Source of the DNA: Aquabacterium sp. A7-Y
Lineage (GTDB): Bacteria; Pseudomonadota; Gammaproteobacteria; Burkholderiales; Burkholderiaceae_C
Direction of reading: 5' to 3'
Length of the DNA: 64,000 nt
NCBI RefSeq assembly: GCF_026153205.1
Contig: NZ_JAPFBW010000001.1
Location: 186,001 to 250,000, forward strand
The notes beneath the pieces are model-generated. The model saw only the letters and a list, made by a program, of their open reading frames with translations. It ran no database searches and was not told where the DNA came from. Below, piece by piece: positions 1 to 7,976 of the stretch (the first letter of the stretch is position 1; each line of letters opens with the position of its first letter). The translations under genes and the position numbers were made by a program.

Positions 1-84
1 GAAGCGGCTGCCTCATCCACCTGGGCAGCGGAGCCGCCACTTCGCTGTCTGACCAGTGCTGGCGCCGCCGCGGGCTCTGCCGCA

Positions 85-104
85 GCGCACCATAATCGGT
101 GCGC
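85..104 (+). promoter_or_regulatory. Inverted repeat around a CATAAT box
   Basis: A perfect 7-bp inverted repeat (GCGCACC at 85-91, GGTGCGC at 98-104) encloses CATAAT, which resembles a -10 hexamer. It ends 19 bases before the DUF3422 start codon, so it could be an operator over the promoter of that gene. This is inferred from position only; no regulator is encoded nearby. Confidence 0.3.
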
Positions 105-123
105 ACAAGGAGGAAACCCGACA

Positions 124-1401
124 ATGCCGACACCGCATCCGCTGCGCGAAGTGCTGCACAACGAAGTTCACGCGCGGCCCTACGAACGTCTGTCGGCGCC
201 GCTGGCGCTGTCGCACCTCGCGCTGCTCACGCCGCCGGGCGAGACCCGCAGCCGCGAGCATCTGCACACCCTGCTGCGTTCGCGCCACCTGCCGCTGCCC
301 GCGGCCGACGCCGGTCACCTGAGCATCGACCTGGGCGGGGTCCACCTGCGCTGGGAGCAGCACACCGAGTTCCAGACCTACACCTTCTGGCGTCAGCTGC
401 CCGAGAACCCGGCGTCCTTCGAGCCGTCCGCGGTGGCCTCGGTGCCCCAGGACTGGCTGCGCGGGGTGCCCGGGCAGTGGCTGGTGGGCATGCATGTGAT
501 GGTGACGTCCAGCCGCGAGGACGGCAGCGATCCGCTGGTGCGCGGCTCGCTGGACGAGGACAGCCTGGTCGCCTCGGTGGTGATGGACGGGCAGGCCGAG
601 GTGTACACCGACTTCCGCCTGCATGGCGACGGCTTTGCTCGGGTGGTGCTGGTGGCCGCCAGCATGCACCCGCGGCGCCTCGGCCGGGCGGTGCAGCGGC
701 TGCTGGAGATCGAGACCTACCGCATGACGGCCTTGCTCGGCCTGCCGGCGGCGCGCGAGGTGTCGGCGACGCTGGCGGACGCCGAACGCGACCTGGCCCG
801 CATCGCCAGCGAGATCCGCAGCGCCGAGCGCGACCGGGAGCCCGAGCTGCTGCGCCAGCTGACCCAGCTGGCCGGCCGTGTCGAGAGCCTCTATGCCAGC
901 ACGCACGCGCGTTTCTCGGCCAGCGCGGCCTACTTCGAGCTGGTGCAGCGGCGCATCGACGAGCTGCACGAGCACCGCCTCGCGGGCCTGCAGACCATCG
1001 GCGAGTTCATGGACCGGCGCCTGGGCCCGGCGATGCAGACCTGTGCCTGGGCCGGGCGGCGCCAGCAGCAGCTCTCCGAACGCATCTCGCGCACCAGCAA
1101 TCTGCTGCGCACGCGGGTCGAGATCGAGCAGCAGCAGAGCAGCCAGGACCTGCTCGATGCGATGAACCGGCGCCAGCTGGTGCAACTGCGCCTGCAGAGC
1201 GCGGTCGAGGGCCTGTCGGTGGCGGCCATCACCTATTACGGCGCGGGGCTGGTCGGCCATCTCGCGAAGGGCGGCAAGGAAGCGGGGCTGCTGCCGCTGT
1301 CGCCGGAGGTGCTGGTGGCGCTGGCGGTGCCGCTGATCGCGCTGGGGGTGTGGTCGGGGCTCCGGCGCATGCACCAGCTGGTGTGGCGGGCGGCGCAGTA
1401 G
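124..1401 (+). CDS. DUF3422 family membrane-anchored protein
   Basis: The 425-residue protein opens with LREVLHNEVHARPYE and continues APLALSHLA, the N-terminal signature of DUF3422 proteins, which are widespread in proteobacteria and have no known function. Residues about 245-350 are rich in charged heptad-like stretches that could form coiled coils. Two hydrophobic segments at about 363-380 and 392-412 suggest a C-terminal membrane hairpin with most of the protein in the cytoplasm. An AAGGAGG ribosome site at 108-114 lies 9 bases before the ATG and fixes the start. It appears to be transcribed alone. The family assignment is firm; no role can be assigned. Confidence 0.88.
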   Translation: MPTPHPLREVLHNEVHARPYERLSAPLALSHLALLTPPGETRSREHLHTLLRSRHLPLPAADAGHLSIDLGGVHLRWEQHTEFQTYTFWRQLPENPASFEPSAVASVPQDWLRGVPGQWLVGMHVMVTSSREDGSDPLVRGSLDEDSLVASVVMDGQAEVYTDFRLHGDGFARVVLVAASMHPRRLGRAVQRLLEIETYRMTALLGLPAAREVSATLADAERDLARIASEIRSAERDREPELLRQLTQLAGRVESLYASTHARFSASAAYFELVQRRIDELHEHRLAGLQTIGEFMDRRLGPAMQTCAWAGRRQQQLSERISRTSNLLRTRVEIEQQQSSQDLLDAMNRRQLVQLRLQSAVEGLSVAAITYYGAGLVGHLAKGGKEAGLLPLSPEVLVALAVPLIALGVWSGLRRMHQLVWRAAQ

Positions 1402-1486
1402 GGCGGGTTGCGGAGGTATTGAACCGCTTTGAACCGACTTGGTTAAATTTAACCCTCATGGTTAAAAACATTCCGGATCCGGGGCT

Positions 1487-1870
1487 CGTGGCATCAGCCT
1501 TCTGCGCGGGCAGGCCGTCGCGTGGAAGCCCGCTTTCGCGGGCGCGCCCCTGCGGGGCGGTTGCCGGGATGTGCGCCCGGCAGCGCACCTACTTCTCTTG
1601 TCTCGCCAAGAGAAGTAGGCAAGAGAAGGCGACCCCGAGCAGGGCGCCCTGCTCGGGCTTGGGAGGCGGCTGCGCAACTCGGCCTTTTTGAAGGGCGCTT
1701 CGCACCCTTCAAACGGACCTCGGACAGTGCTCGCCGACCCCGCCCTGCGGGCGGGGCAAGCTCCCAAGCCCTGCGCTCCTCGCCGCCCCACACGGGGCCC
1801 CACTGCATACGGCTCGCTACGCATCGCCGCGCGCTGGCTCCCGGTTGCTAGGCAACCGGTTCGGGGACGT
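1487..1870. repeat. Burkholderiales-type dispersed intergenic repeat
   Basis: The block combines a GGGGCGCGCC-type palindrome, the stem CCTACTTCTCTTG / CAAGAGAAGTAGG, a following AAGAGAAGGCGACC segment and a CTGCGCAACTCG segment. Arrays with these words in this order recur between genes in many Burkholderiales genomes and are often misannotated as small proteins. The recognition is from memory of such genomes. The palindromes are directly visible. Copies elsewhere in this genome cannot be checked from one window. Confidence 0.55.
1588..1619. repeat. Perfect 13-bp hairpin (AAGAGAAGTAGG stem)
   Basis: CCTACTTCTCTTG (1588-1600) pairs perfectly with CAAGAGAAGTAGG (1607-1619) around the 6-base loop TCTCGC. 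It forms the core of the dispersed repeat. No T-run follows on either strand, so it is not a classical intrinsic terminator. It may stabilise mRNA ends or mark a non-autonomous element. Confidence 0.6.
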
Positions 1871-1966
1871 CCATCAGCGCATGTCGTGGCCCGCTGAACC
1901 CACGCTGAACGCCTGCACGCCCCTGCCCGCAAGCCGATAATCTCCGGCGCAGTTGCGAGGTGCGCG

Positions 1967-3583
1967 ATGAAGTCCTTCCAGTACAGCTTCCCCTATCCCT
2001 CCGCCCGTCTTCCGGTGTTCGGTCGCAATGTGGTTGCGACCTCGCACCCGGCGGCCGCCGCGGCCGGGCTGCGCATGCTGATGCGCGGCGGCAATGCGGT
2101 GGATGCGGCGATCGCCACGGCGGCGGCGATGACCATCGTCGAGCCGGTCAGCAACGGACTGGGCAGCGACGCCTTCTGCATCCTCTGGGACGGCGAGCGC
2201 CTGCACGGACTGAACGCCTCGGGTCGCGCGCCGCAGGCCTGGACCCCCGAGTACTTTCGTGCCAAGTACGGCGCCGATGCCAAGAGCCCGCCGAAGCGCG
2301 GCTGGGACTCGGTCACCGTGCCGGGGGCGGTCGGCGGCTGGGTTGCCCTCAGCGAGCGCTTCGGCAAGCTGCCCTTCGCCGACCTGATGGAGCCCGCCAT
2401 CGAGCTGGCCGAGCGCGGTTACGTGGTGCCGCCCGTGGTGGGGCAGAAGTGGGCCGCGCCGGTGGCCGAGCTGCAGGGCCTGCCGGGTTTCGCCGAGGCC
2501 TTCCTGCCGCGCGGCCGGGCGCCGGCGGTGGGCGAGTGGTGGCAGTTCAAGGCGGCCGCGCGCACCTTGCGCCTGATTGCCGAGACCCGCGGCGAAGCCT
2601 ACTACCGCGGCGAGATCGCCGAGGCGGCGGCCCGCTTTGCCGCCGAGCATGGCGCCGCCATGACGGCGGCCGACTTCGCGGCCTGCCGGCCCGACTGGGT
2701 CGAGCCCATCGGGCGCGACTACCGCGGCCACACGCTGCACGAGATTCCGCCCAACGGCCAGGGCATCGCGGCGCTGATCGCGCTCGGCATCCTGTCGCGC
2801 TTCGACCTCGCGTCGCTCGCGCCCGACGGCGTCGAGGCCCAGCACCTGCAGATCGAGGCGATGAAACTCGGCTTCGCCGACACCTACCGCTATGTGTCGG
2901 ACCCGGCCAGCATGGAGCTCACCCCGGCGCAGATGCTCGACGAGGCCTATCTCGCGAGCCGCGCCCGGCTGATCGATCCCCGGCGCGCGCAGGTGTTCGG
3001 CCCCGGCAATCCCTCCAAGGGCGGCACCATCTACCTGACCGCGGCCGACGAGCGCGGCATGATGGTCAGCTTCATCCAGAGCAATTACATGGGTTTCGGC
3101 TCGGGTGTGGTGGTGCCCGGCTACGGCCTGTCGCTGCACAACCGCGGCCACGCCTTCTCGCTCGACGCGGCCAGCCCCAACGTGGTGGCGCCGGGCAAGC
3201 GACCCTTCCACACCATCATCCCGGCCTTCCTGACCCGGGACGGCCAGCCGGTCATGAGCTTCGGCGTGATGGGCGCCAACATGCAGCCGCAGGGCCACCT
3301 GCAGACCCTGGTGCGTTTGCTGGACCACGGCCAGAACCCGCAGGCGGCCTGCGACGCGCCGCGCTGGCGCTACAACTCGGGCCTCTCGCTCAATGTCGAG
3401 GCCAGCATGGACCCGGCCGTGGTGCAGGGCCTCATCGAGCGGGGCCACCAGATCGAGGTGATCCAGGATTCCTACCAGGACTTCGGCGCCGGGCAGTTCA
3501 TCTGGCGTTTGGGAGATCCGGGGGTCGAGGGGTATGTCGCCGCCAGCGACCCGCGCCGTGACGGACAGGCGGTGGCCTTTTGA
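1967..3583 (+). CDS. Gamma-glutamyltransferase family protein (YwrD-like)
   Basis: The 538-residue protein is a single-chain precursor of the Ntn-hydrolase gamma-glutamyltransferase family. Near the N-terminus it has ATSHPAAAAAG and GGNAVDAAIATAAAM, typical of the large subunit. The autocleavage site is GGTIYLTAAD, with the presumed nucleophile Thr354 opening the small subunit, followed by the conserved SFIQSNYMGFGSG. No clear signal peptide is seen, unlike periplasmic GGT, which fits the cytoplasmic YwrD-like group of uncertain substrate. The next gene begins inside its stop codon, so the two are probably co-transcribed. Family certain; activity on glutathione not shown. Confidence 0.9.
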   Translation: MKSFQYSFPYPSARLPVFGRNVVATSHPAAAAAGLRMLMRGGNAVDAAIATAAAMTIVEPVSNGLGSDAFCILWDGERLHGLNASGRAPQAWTPEYFRAKYGADAKSPPKRGWDSVTVPGAVGGWVALSERFGKLPFADLMEPAIELAERGYVVPPVVGQKWAAPVAELQGLPGFAEAFLPRGRAPAVGEWWQFKAAARTLRLIAETRGEAYYRGEIAEAAARFAAEHGAAMTAADFAACRPDWVEPIGRDYRGHTLHEIPPNGQGIAALIALGILSRFDLASLAPDGVEAQHLQIEAMKLGFADTYRYVSDPASMELTPAQMLDEAYLASRARLIDPRRAQVFGPGNPSKGGTIYLTAADERGMMVSFIQSNYMGFGSGVVVPGYGLSLHNRGHAFSLDAASPNVVAPGKRPFHTIIPAFLTRDGQPVMSFGVMGANMQPQGHLQTLVRLLDHGQNPQAACDAPRWRYNSGLSLNVEASMDPAVVQGLIERGHQIEVIQDSYQDFGAGQFIWRLGDPGVEGYVAASDPRRDGQAVAF

Positions 3584-4512
3584 CCGCCGCCGCGACCACT
3601 CCCAAGGCCCACGGCTCCTCCGCGTCCGGCCTCGCGCTCGCCCTGCTCGGGTCGATCGCCTTCTCGGGCAAGGCCATCATCGTCAAGCTGGCCTATCGCC
3701 ACGGCGTCGATGCCGTCACGCTGATCATGTACCGCATGCTGTTTGCGCTGCCGCTGTTCGCGCTGATGGCCTGGTGGGCCGGGCGCGGCAAGCCGCCGAT
3801 GTCGCGGCGCGACTGGCTGGGCATCATCGGGCTGGGCATCAGCGGCTACTACCTGGCGAGTTATCTCGACTTCCTGGGGCTGCAGTACATCACCGCGAGC
3901 CTGGAGCGGCTCATCCTCTACCTCAACCCCACGCTGGTGCTGGTGCTGGGCGTGCTGCTGTTCAAGCAGAAGGTCACGGGGCGGCAGCTGGTGGCGGTCG
4001 CCGTCAGCTACAGCGGCGTGCTGCTGGTATTCGGGCAGGAAGCCAACTTCCAGGGCAGCCACGTGATGCTGGGCGCGACGCTGGTTTTCGCCAGTGCGGT
4101 GTCCTATGCGGTCTACCTCGTCTACAGCGGCGAGATGGTGCGGCGTTTCGGCTCGCTGCGCCTGGTGGGCTGGGCCAGTCTGGTCGCCTGCGTGCTGTGC
4201 ATTGCCCAGTTCGTGCTGCTGCGGCCGCTGTCGGCAGCGCTGGTAGCGCCCGAGGTGGTGTGGCTGTCGGTACTCAACGCGACCCTGTGCACGGTCGCCC
4301 CGGTGCTGATGGTGATGATGGCGATCGAGCGCATCGGCGCCACGCTGGCGGCGCAGACCGGACTGGTCGGGCCGCTGTCCACCCTCATCATGGGCGTGTT
4401 GATCCTGGGCGAGCCCGTCACGCCCTGGATCGTCGCCGGCACGGCGCTGGTGCTGGCCGGCATCTGGCTGCTGGCGCGGGCGCGCCGGCTCGCCGCAGAG
4501 AACGGTAAGTAG
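3580..4512 (+). CDS. EamA/DMT-superfamily transporter
   Basis: This 310-residue inner-membrane protein has about ten hydrophobic segments arranged as two EamA repeats; the first begins ALLGSIAFSGKAIIVKLAY and the second MLGATLVFASAVSYAVYLVYSG. Such proteins export small metabolites such as amino acids. The start chosen is a TTG overlapping the TGA of the upstream gene by four bases; no ATG occurs before the first repeat. Coupling to a gamma-glutamyl hydrolase suggests handling of amino acid or peptide products, but the substrate is unknown. The SDR gene follows 11 bases downstream. Confidence 0.85.
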   Translation: MTAAATTPKAHGSSASGLALALLGSIAFSGKAIIVKLAYRHGVDAVTLIMYRMLFALPLFALMAWWAGRGKPPMSRRDWLGIIGLGISGYYLASYLDFLGLQYITASLERLILYLNPTLVLVLGVLLFKQKVTGRQLVAVAVSYSGVLLVFGQEANFQGSHVMLGATLVFASAVSYAVYLVYSGEMVRRFGSLRLVGWASLVACVLCIAQFVLLRPLSAALVAPEVVWLSVLNATLCTVAPVLMVMMAIERIGATLAAQTGLVGPLSTLIMGVLILGEPVTPWIVAGTALVLAGIWLLARARRLAAENGK

Positions 4513-4523
4513 GAGCAAGGAAG

Positions 4524-5303
4524 ATGGATCTCGGACTGGCAGGCAAGTGGGCGCTGGTGTGCGCCTCCAGCAAGGGCCTGGGCAAGGGCTGCGCGCAGGC
4601 GCTGGTGCAGGAGGGTGTCAACGTGGTGGTGACCGCACGCGGTGCCGAGGCGCTGGAGGCCACCGCGGCCGAGCTGCGGGCCCTGGGCCGCGGCGCGGTG
4701 AGGGCGGTGGCCGGCGACATCGCGACGCCCGAAGGCCGGGCCGCGGCGCTGGCGGCCTGCCCGCAGGTCGACATCCTGATCAACAACGCTGGCGGCCCGC
4801 CGCCCGGCGACTTCCGCGAGTGGTCGCGCGAGGACTGGATCAAGGCCCTGGATGCCAACATGCTGACCCCCATCGAGCTGATCAAGGCCACGGTGGACGG
4901 CATGATCGAGCGGCGTTTCGGTCGCATCGTCAACATCACCTCGGGCGCGGTGAAGGCGCCGATCGATGTGCTGGGTCTGTCCAACGGCGCACGCTCGGGG
5001 CTGACCGGTTTTGTCGCGGGACTGGCGCGCAAGACCGTGGTCCACAACGTCACGATCAACAACCTGCTGCCAGGAGCCTTCGACACCGACCGGCTGAAGA
5101 AGACCATGGAAGCCTCGGCGCGCGACCGCGGCGCCAGCTACGAGGCCACCCGCGAGGCGCGCATGAAGGGCATCCCGGCCGGACGCTTCGGCACCGCCGA
5201 GGAGTTCGGCGCGACCTGCGCCTTCCTGTGCAGCCGCCAGGCCGCCTACATCACCGGGCAGAACTGGCTGCTCGACGGCGGCGCCTACCCCGGCACCTTC
5301 TGA
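4524..5303 (+). CDS. SDR-family oxidoreductase with non-canonical active site
   Basis: A 259-residue Rossmann protein: dinucleotide-binding ASSKGLGKG (residues about 14-22), NNAGG (about 89-93), a presumed catalytic Ser in NITSGAVKAP, and the C-terminal ITGQNWLLDGG common to FabG-like proteins. The usual YxxxK pair is not visible: the aligned stretch reads LSNGARSG, placing Ser and Arg where Tyr and Lys are expected. This variant recurs in a subgroup annotated as 3-oxoacyl-ACP reductase homologues. Start ATG is preceded by AGGAGCAAGGA. It is the last gene of a three-gene set (GGT, transporter, SDR). Substrate unknown. Confidence 0.85.
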   Translation: MDLGLAGKWALVCASSKGLGKGCAQALVQEGVNVVVTARGAEALEATAAELRALGRGAVRAVAGDIATPEGRAAALAACPQVDILINNAGGPPPGDFREWSREDWIKALDANMLTPIELIKATVDGMIERRFGRIVNITSGAVKAPIDVLGLSNGARSGLTGFVAGLARKTVVHNVTINNLLPGAFDTDRLKKTMEASARDRGASYEATREARMKGIPAGRFGTAEEFGATCAFLCSRQAAYITGQNWLLDGGAYPGTF

Positions 5304-5317
5304 ACCAATGCGTTGCC

Positions 5318-6217
5318 TCAGCGCCGCGACGACACCACGATGCCGGCGACGATCAGTGCGAAGGCCGCACCGTGGAACCACTGCGGCGCTTCGCCCAGCA
5401 GCGCAGCCGACAGCAGCGCCGCGAACACCGGCGTCAGGTTGCTGAAAAAGGCCGCGATGGACGGCCCGACGGCCGCCACGCCCATGCCCCAGCACCGGTA
5501 GGCCACCAGCGAGGCCAGCACCGCGACGTAAAGCAGCCCGGCCAGAACAGGCAGCGACCAGGGCACCGCAATGTCGCGGACGCGCGCCTCGCCCGCCGCG
5601 AAACCGGCCGCCCAGACCACCCCGAAGGCGATCTGCGCCAGCAGGAACTCGGCCCAGTGCCACTCGCGTGCCGAGTTGTCGCTGGGCTTGGCCAGCATCC
5701 AGCTGTAGAGCGCCCACAGCGCGACGGCCAGCAGCATGTAGAGATCGCCAGGCACCAGCTGCACCTGCTGCAAGGTGGCCCAGCTGCCGCGCGAGATCAC
5801 CAGCACCACCCCCAGCAGGGACAGCACCGCGCCGAGCAGCTGCATCGGGCGGGCCCGCTCGCGCCAGAACAGCGCGCCGGCGGCCAGCATCCAGACCGGC
5901 ATGCTGGCGGCGATCAGCGTCACGTTGATGGGCGTGGAGGTCTGCAGCGCCAGGTACTGCAGCGAGTTGTAGCTGCCGACGCCCAGCAGCCCGAGCAGGA
6001 TGAAACGCCGCCAGCGTGACCACAGCGGGCTGCCGGGCCGCAGCACGCGCCAGCCCAGCGGCAGCAGGATCAGCGCGGCCAGCAGCCAGCGCAGGAAGTT
6101 CAGGGTCAGCGGCGCCACGGCCCCCACCATCAGCCGGCCCACCACGGCATTGCCGGCCCACAGCAGCGGCGGCAGCGTGAGCAGCAGGGCGGTCTTGGGG
6201 GTGATGGGGTGGTTCAT
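5318..6217 (-). CDS. EamA/DMT-superfamily transporter
   Basis: This 299-residue, roughly ten-helix protein has two EamA repeats (first about 10-140, second about 150-290); recognisable parts are LLWAGNAVVGRLM and PINVTLIAASMPVWMLAAGALFWRER. It is a likely metabolite exporter of the inner membrane. The ATG at 6217 gives MNHPITPKTALLLTLPPLLWAG, starting directly before the first helix; an upstream extension to 6532 in the same frame is low-complexity and overlaps the neighbouring gene, so it was rejected. The gene converges on the SDR gene, with only 14 bases between the stops. Confidence 0.85.
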   Translation of the reverse strand: MNHPITPKTALLLTLPPLLWAGNAVVGRLMVGAVAPLTLNFLRWLLAALILLPLGWRVLRPGSPLWSRWRRFILLGLLGVGSYNSLQYLALQTSTPINVTLIAASMPVWMLAAGALFWRERARPMQLLGAVLSLLGVVLVISRGSWATLQQVQLVPGDLYMLLAVALWALYSWMLAKPSDNSAREWHWAEFLLAQIAFGVVWAAGFAAGEARVRDIAVPWSLPVLAGLLYVAVLASLVAYRCWGMGVAAVGPSIAAFFSNLTPVFAALLSAALLGEAPQWFHGAAFALIVAGIVVSSRR

Positions 6218-6410
6218 GCGGGGTCGTGCTGGGTCGAGAGGAAGGCGAGGGGCGGCGCCCGGCATGTTAGCGCCGGGTGTTTCGCCTGGCATCCAGAGGC
6301 CTTTGCGGTGCCGGCCGTCGGCCCCCTGCAAAAACGCCGCGGCTGGCGTAAGGTGACGGCCTGAAGCGGTCGTGCCCGACCCTTTGCCCCCTGAAGACGG
6401 AGAAGACACC

Positions 6411-7394
6411 ATGCCCCTGGCCATCCAGATCCACGAGTTCGGCGGTCCCGAGAACCTGCGCTTGGTCGACCTGCCGGTCGGTGAGCCCGGCCCCGGCGAG
6501 ATCCGCATCCGCCACCGCGCCTGCGGCCTCAACTACATCGACATCTACCAGCGCACCGGGCTCTACACCGGGCCGCTGCCGCTGACCCTGGGCATGGAGG
6601 CCTCCGGTGTGGTCGAGGCGGTGGGGGAGGGCGTCACGCACCTCCAGCCCGGCGACCGGGCCGCCTACACCAGCCAGCCGCCCGGCGCCTACAGCGAGGC
6701 CCGCGTGATGCCGGCGCGTTGTGTCGTGAAGCTGCCGGATCAGATCGACGACGAAACCGCCGCGGCGATGATGCTCAAGGGCCTGACGGTGCAGTACCTG
6801 CTGCGCAAGACCCAGCCGCAGGGCGGGCTGATGCCGGGCGACTTCGTGCTCTTCCATGCCGCCGCGGGCGGGGTGGGGCTGATCGCCTGCCAGTGGGCCC
6901 GCGCGATGGGCCTGCGCCTGATCGGCACCGCGGGCAGCGACGAGAAGTGCCGGCTCGCGATGGAGCACGGCGCCGACGCCGTGATCAACTACAGCCGCGA
7001 GGACTTCGTCGCCCGCGTGCGCGAGATCACCGGGGGGCAGGGTGTGAAGGTGGTCTACGACGCGATCGGCAAGGACACCTGGGAGCGCTCGCTCGACTGC
7101 CTGCGGCCCTTCGGCCTGATGGTCAGCTACGGCAACACCTCGGGGCCGGTGCCGCCGGTCTCGCTCGGGGTGCTGGCCGCCAAGGGCTCGCTCTACGTGA
7201 CGCGACCCAGCGTCTTCACGCACCTGGCGACACGCGAGTCCACCCAGGCCATGGCCGACGAGCTGTTCGAAATGGTCGCCAACGGGCAGATCCGCATCCG
7301 CGTGGACCAGCGCTACGCGCTGAAGGACGTGGCCCAGGCCCACCGCGACCTGGAAGGCCGCCGCACCACCGGCTCCAGCGTGCTGCTGCCCTGA
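6411..7394 (+). CDS. NADPH:quinone oxidoreductase (zeta-crystallin type)
   Basis: The 327-residue protein belongs to the zinc-free medium-chain dehydrogenase/reductase family that reduces quinones one electron at a time with NADPH. It shows LNYIDIYQRTGLY and LGMEASGVVEAVG in the catalytic domain, AAAGGVGLIACQWA as the nucleotide-binding loop (about 146-160), NYSREDF, and the C-terminal RRTTGSSVLLP. Zinc-binding cysteines are absent, as expected for QOR. The ATG at 6411 follows GACGGAGAAGACACC and begins the conserved MPLAIQIHEFGGPE. A GTG 39 bases upstream is less likely. Monocistronic, convergent with lspA. Confidence 0.9.
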   Translation: MPLAIQIHEFGGPENLRLVDLPVGEPGPGEIRIRHRACGLNYIDIYQRTGLYTGPLPLTLGMEASGVVEAVGEGVTHLQPGDRAAYTSQPPGAYSEARVMPARCVVKLPDQIDDETAAAMMLKGLTVQYLLRKTQPQGGLMPGDFVLFHAAAGGVGLIACQWARAMGLRLIGTAGSDEKCRLAMEHGADAVINYSREDFVARVREITGGQGVKVVYDAIGKDTWERSLDCLRPFGLMVSYGNTSGPVPPVSLGVLAAKGSLYVTRPSVFTHLATRESTQAMADELFEMVANGQIRIRVDQRYALKDVAQAHRDLEGRRTTGSSVLLP

Positions 7395-7412
7395 GCGACA
7401 AGACAGGAAAGA

Positions 7413-7434
7413 GCGCCGCCCGGGCGGGCGGCGC
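7413..7434 (-). terminator. Hairpin between convergent qor-like gene and lspA
   Basis: GCGCCGCCC (7413-7421) pairs with GGGCGGCGC (7426-7434) around a 4-base loop. Read on the minus strand it is followed by TCTTTCCTG, a weak T-rich tail, 9 bases beyond the lspA stop. It probably ends lspA-ileS transcription. Confidence 0.5.
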
Positions 7435-7442
7435 CCGCTGCC

Positions 7443-7976
7443 TCAGCGGCCCTGTCGTACCCGGCGCAGCTCGTCCAGGATGAGCAGCGCGGCGCCGACC
7501 GTGATGCCGCTGTCGGCGACGTTGAAGGCCGGGAAGTGCCAGCCGGCGGCATGGAAGTCGAGGAAGTCCACGACATAGCCGTGCAGCGCGCGGTCGATCA
7601 CGTTGCCGACGGCGCCGCCCAGGATCAGCGCCAGCGCCCAGGAGAACATCTTCTGGCCGCCGTGTTTCTTGAGCATGTAGACGATGAAGATCGCCGCCGC
7701 CACGCCCAGCCCGATGAAAAACCAGCGCTGCCAGCCCGCCGCCTTGGCCAGGAAGGAGAAGGCCGCGCCGGTGTTGTGAACCCGCACGATGTTGAAGAAG
7801 CCGGTCACCTCGGTGGACTGCCCCAGCGTGTAGTAGCCGAGGATCAGGGTCTTGGTGAACTGGTCCAGCAGGATCACGACCAGCGCGATGCCCAGCCAGG
7901 GCCACAGCGAGGCGCCGCCGGAGCGCGTGCCCGATGCGCCGCCGGAAGACGGCCTTTTTTTGCTGCCCGCCGCCAT
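7443..7976 (-). CDS. lspA: Lipoprotein signal peptidase (signal peptidase II)
   Basis: The 177-residue protein cleaves the signal peptide of diacylglyceryl-modified prolipoproteins in the inner membrane. Four hydrophobic segments and the family motifs are present: [25 protein letters not shown] and FNVADSGI; the aspartates of the last two form the catalytic dyad. A hydrophilic Ser/Lys/Gly-rich N-terminus of about 25 residues precedes the first helix. The ATG overlaps the ileS stop by one base (TGATG), so translation is likely coupled, the usual ileS-lspA arrangement in proteobacteria. A longer in-frame extension overlapping ileS was rejected. Confidence 0.95.
   Translation of the reverse strand: MAAGSKKRPSSGGASGTRSGGASLWPWLGIALVVILLDQFTKTLILGYYTLGQSTEVTGFFNIVRVHNTGAAFSFLAKAAGWQRWFFIGLGVAAAIFIVYMLKKHGGQKMFSWALALILGGAVGNVIDRALHGYVVDFLDFHAAGWHFPAFNVADSGITVGAALLILDELRRVRQGR

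Larger units (their letters stand above)
1402..1966. other. 565-bp intergenic region filled by a dispersed repeat
   Basis: No gene is supported here. Short open frames on both strands are compositional artefacts with low-complexity Arg/Ala/Pro/Gly translations. The stretch holds an AT-richer patch at 1436-1466 with three GGTTAAA-like copies, a long composite repeat with strong palindromes (separate entries), and a second inverted repeat at 1841-1859 (CCGGTTGC / GCAACCGG). The downstream gene starts at 1967. Confidence 0.7.

Noticed and set aside
13-1374. Long minus-strand open frame opposite the DUF3422 gene
   Set aside because: Translation is Arg/Gln/His/Pro-rich with no family match and mirrors a strongly supported plus-strand gene; typical antisense artefact of high GC.
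1462-1932. Several 70-160 residue frames in the intergenic repeat
   Set aside because: Low-complexity translations inside palindromic repeat sequence; no ribosome sites.
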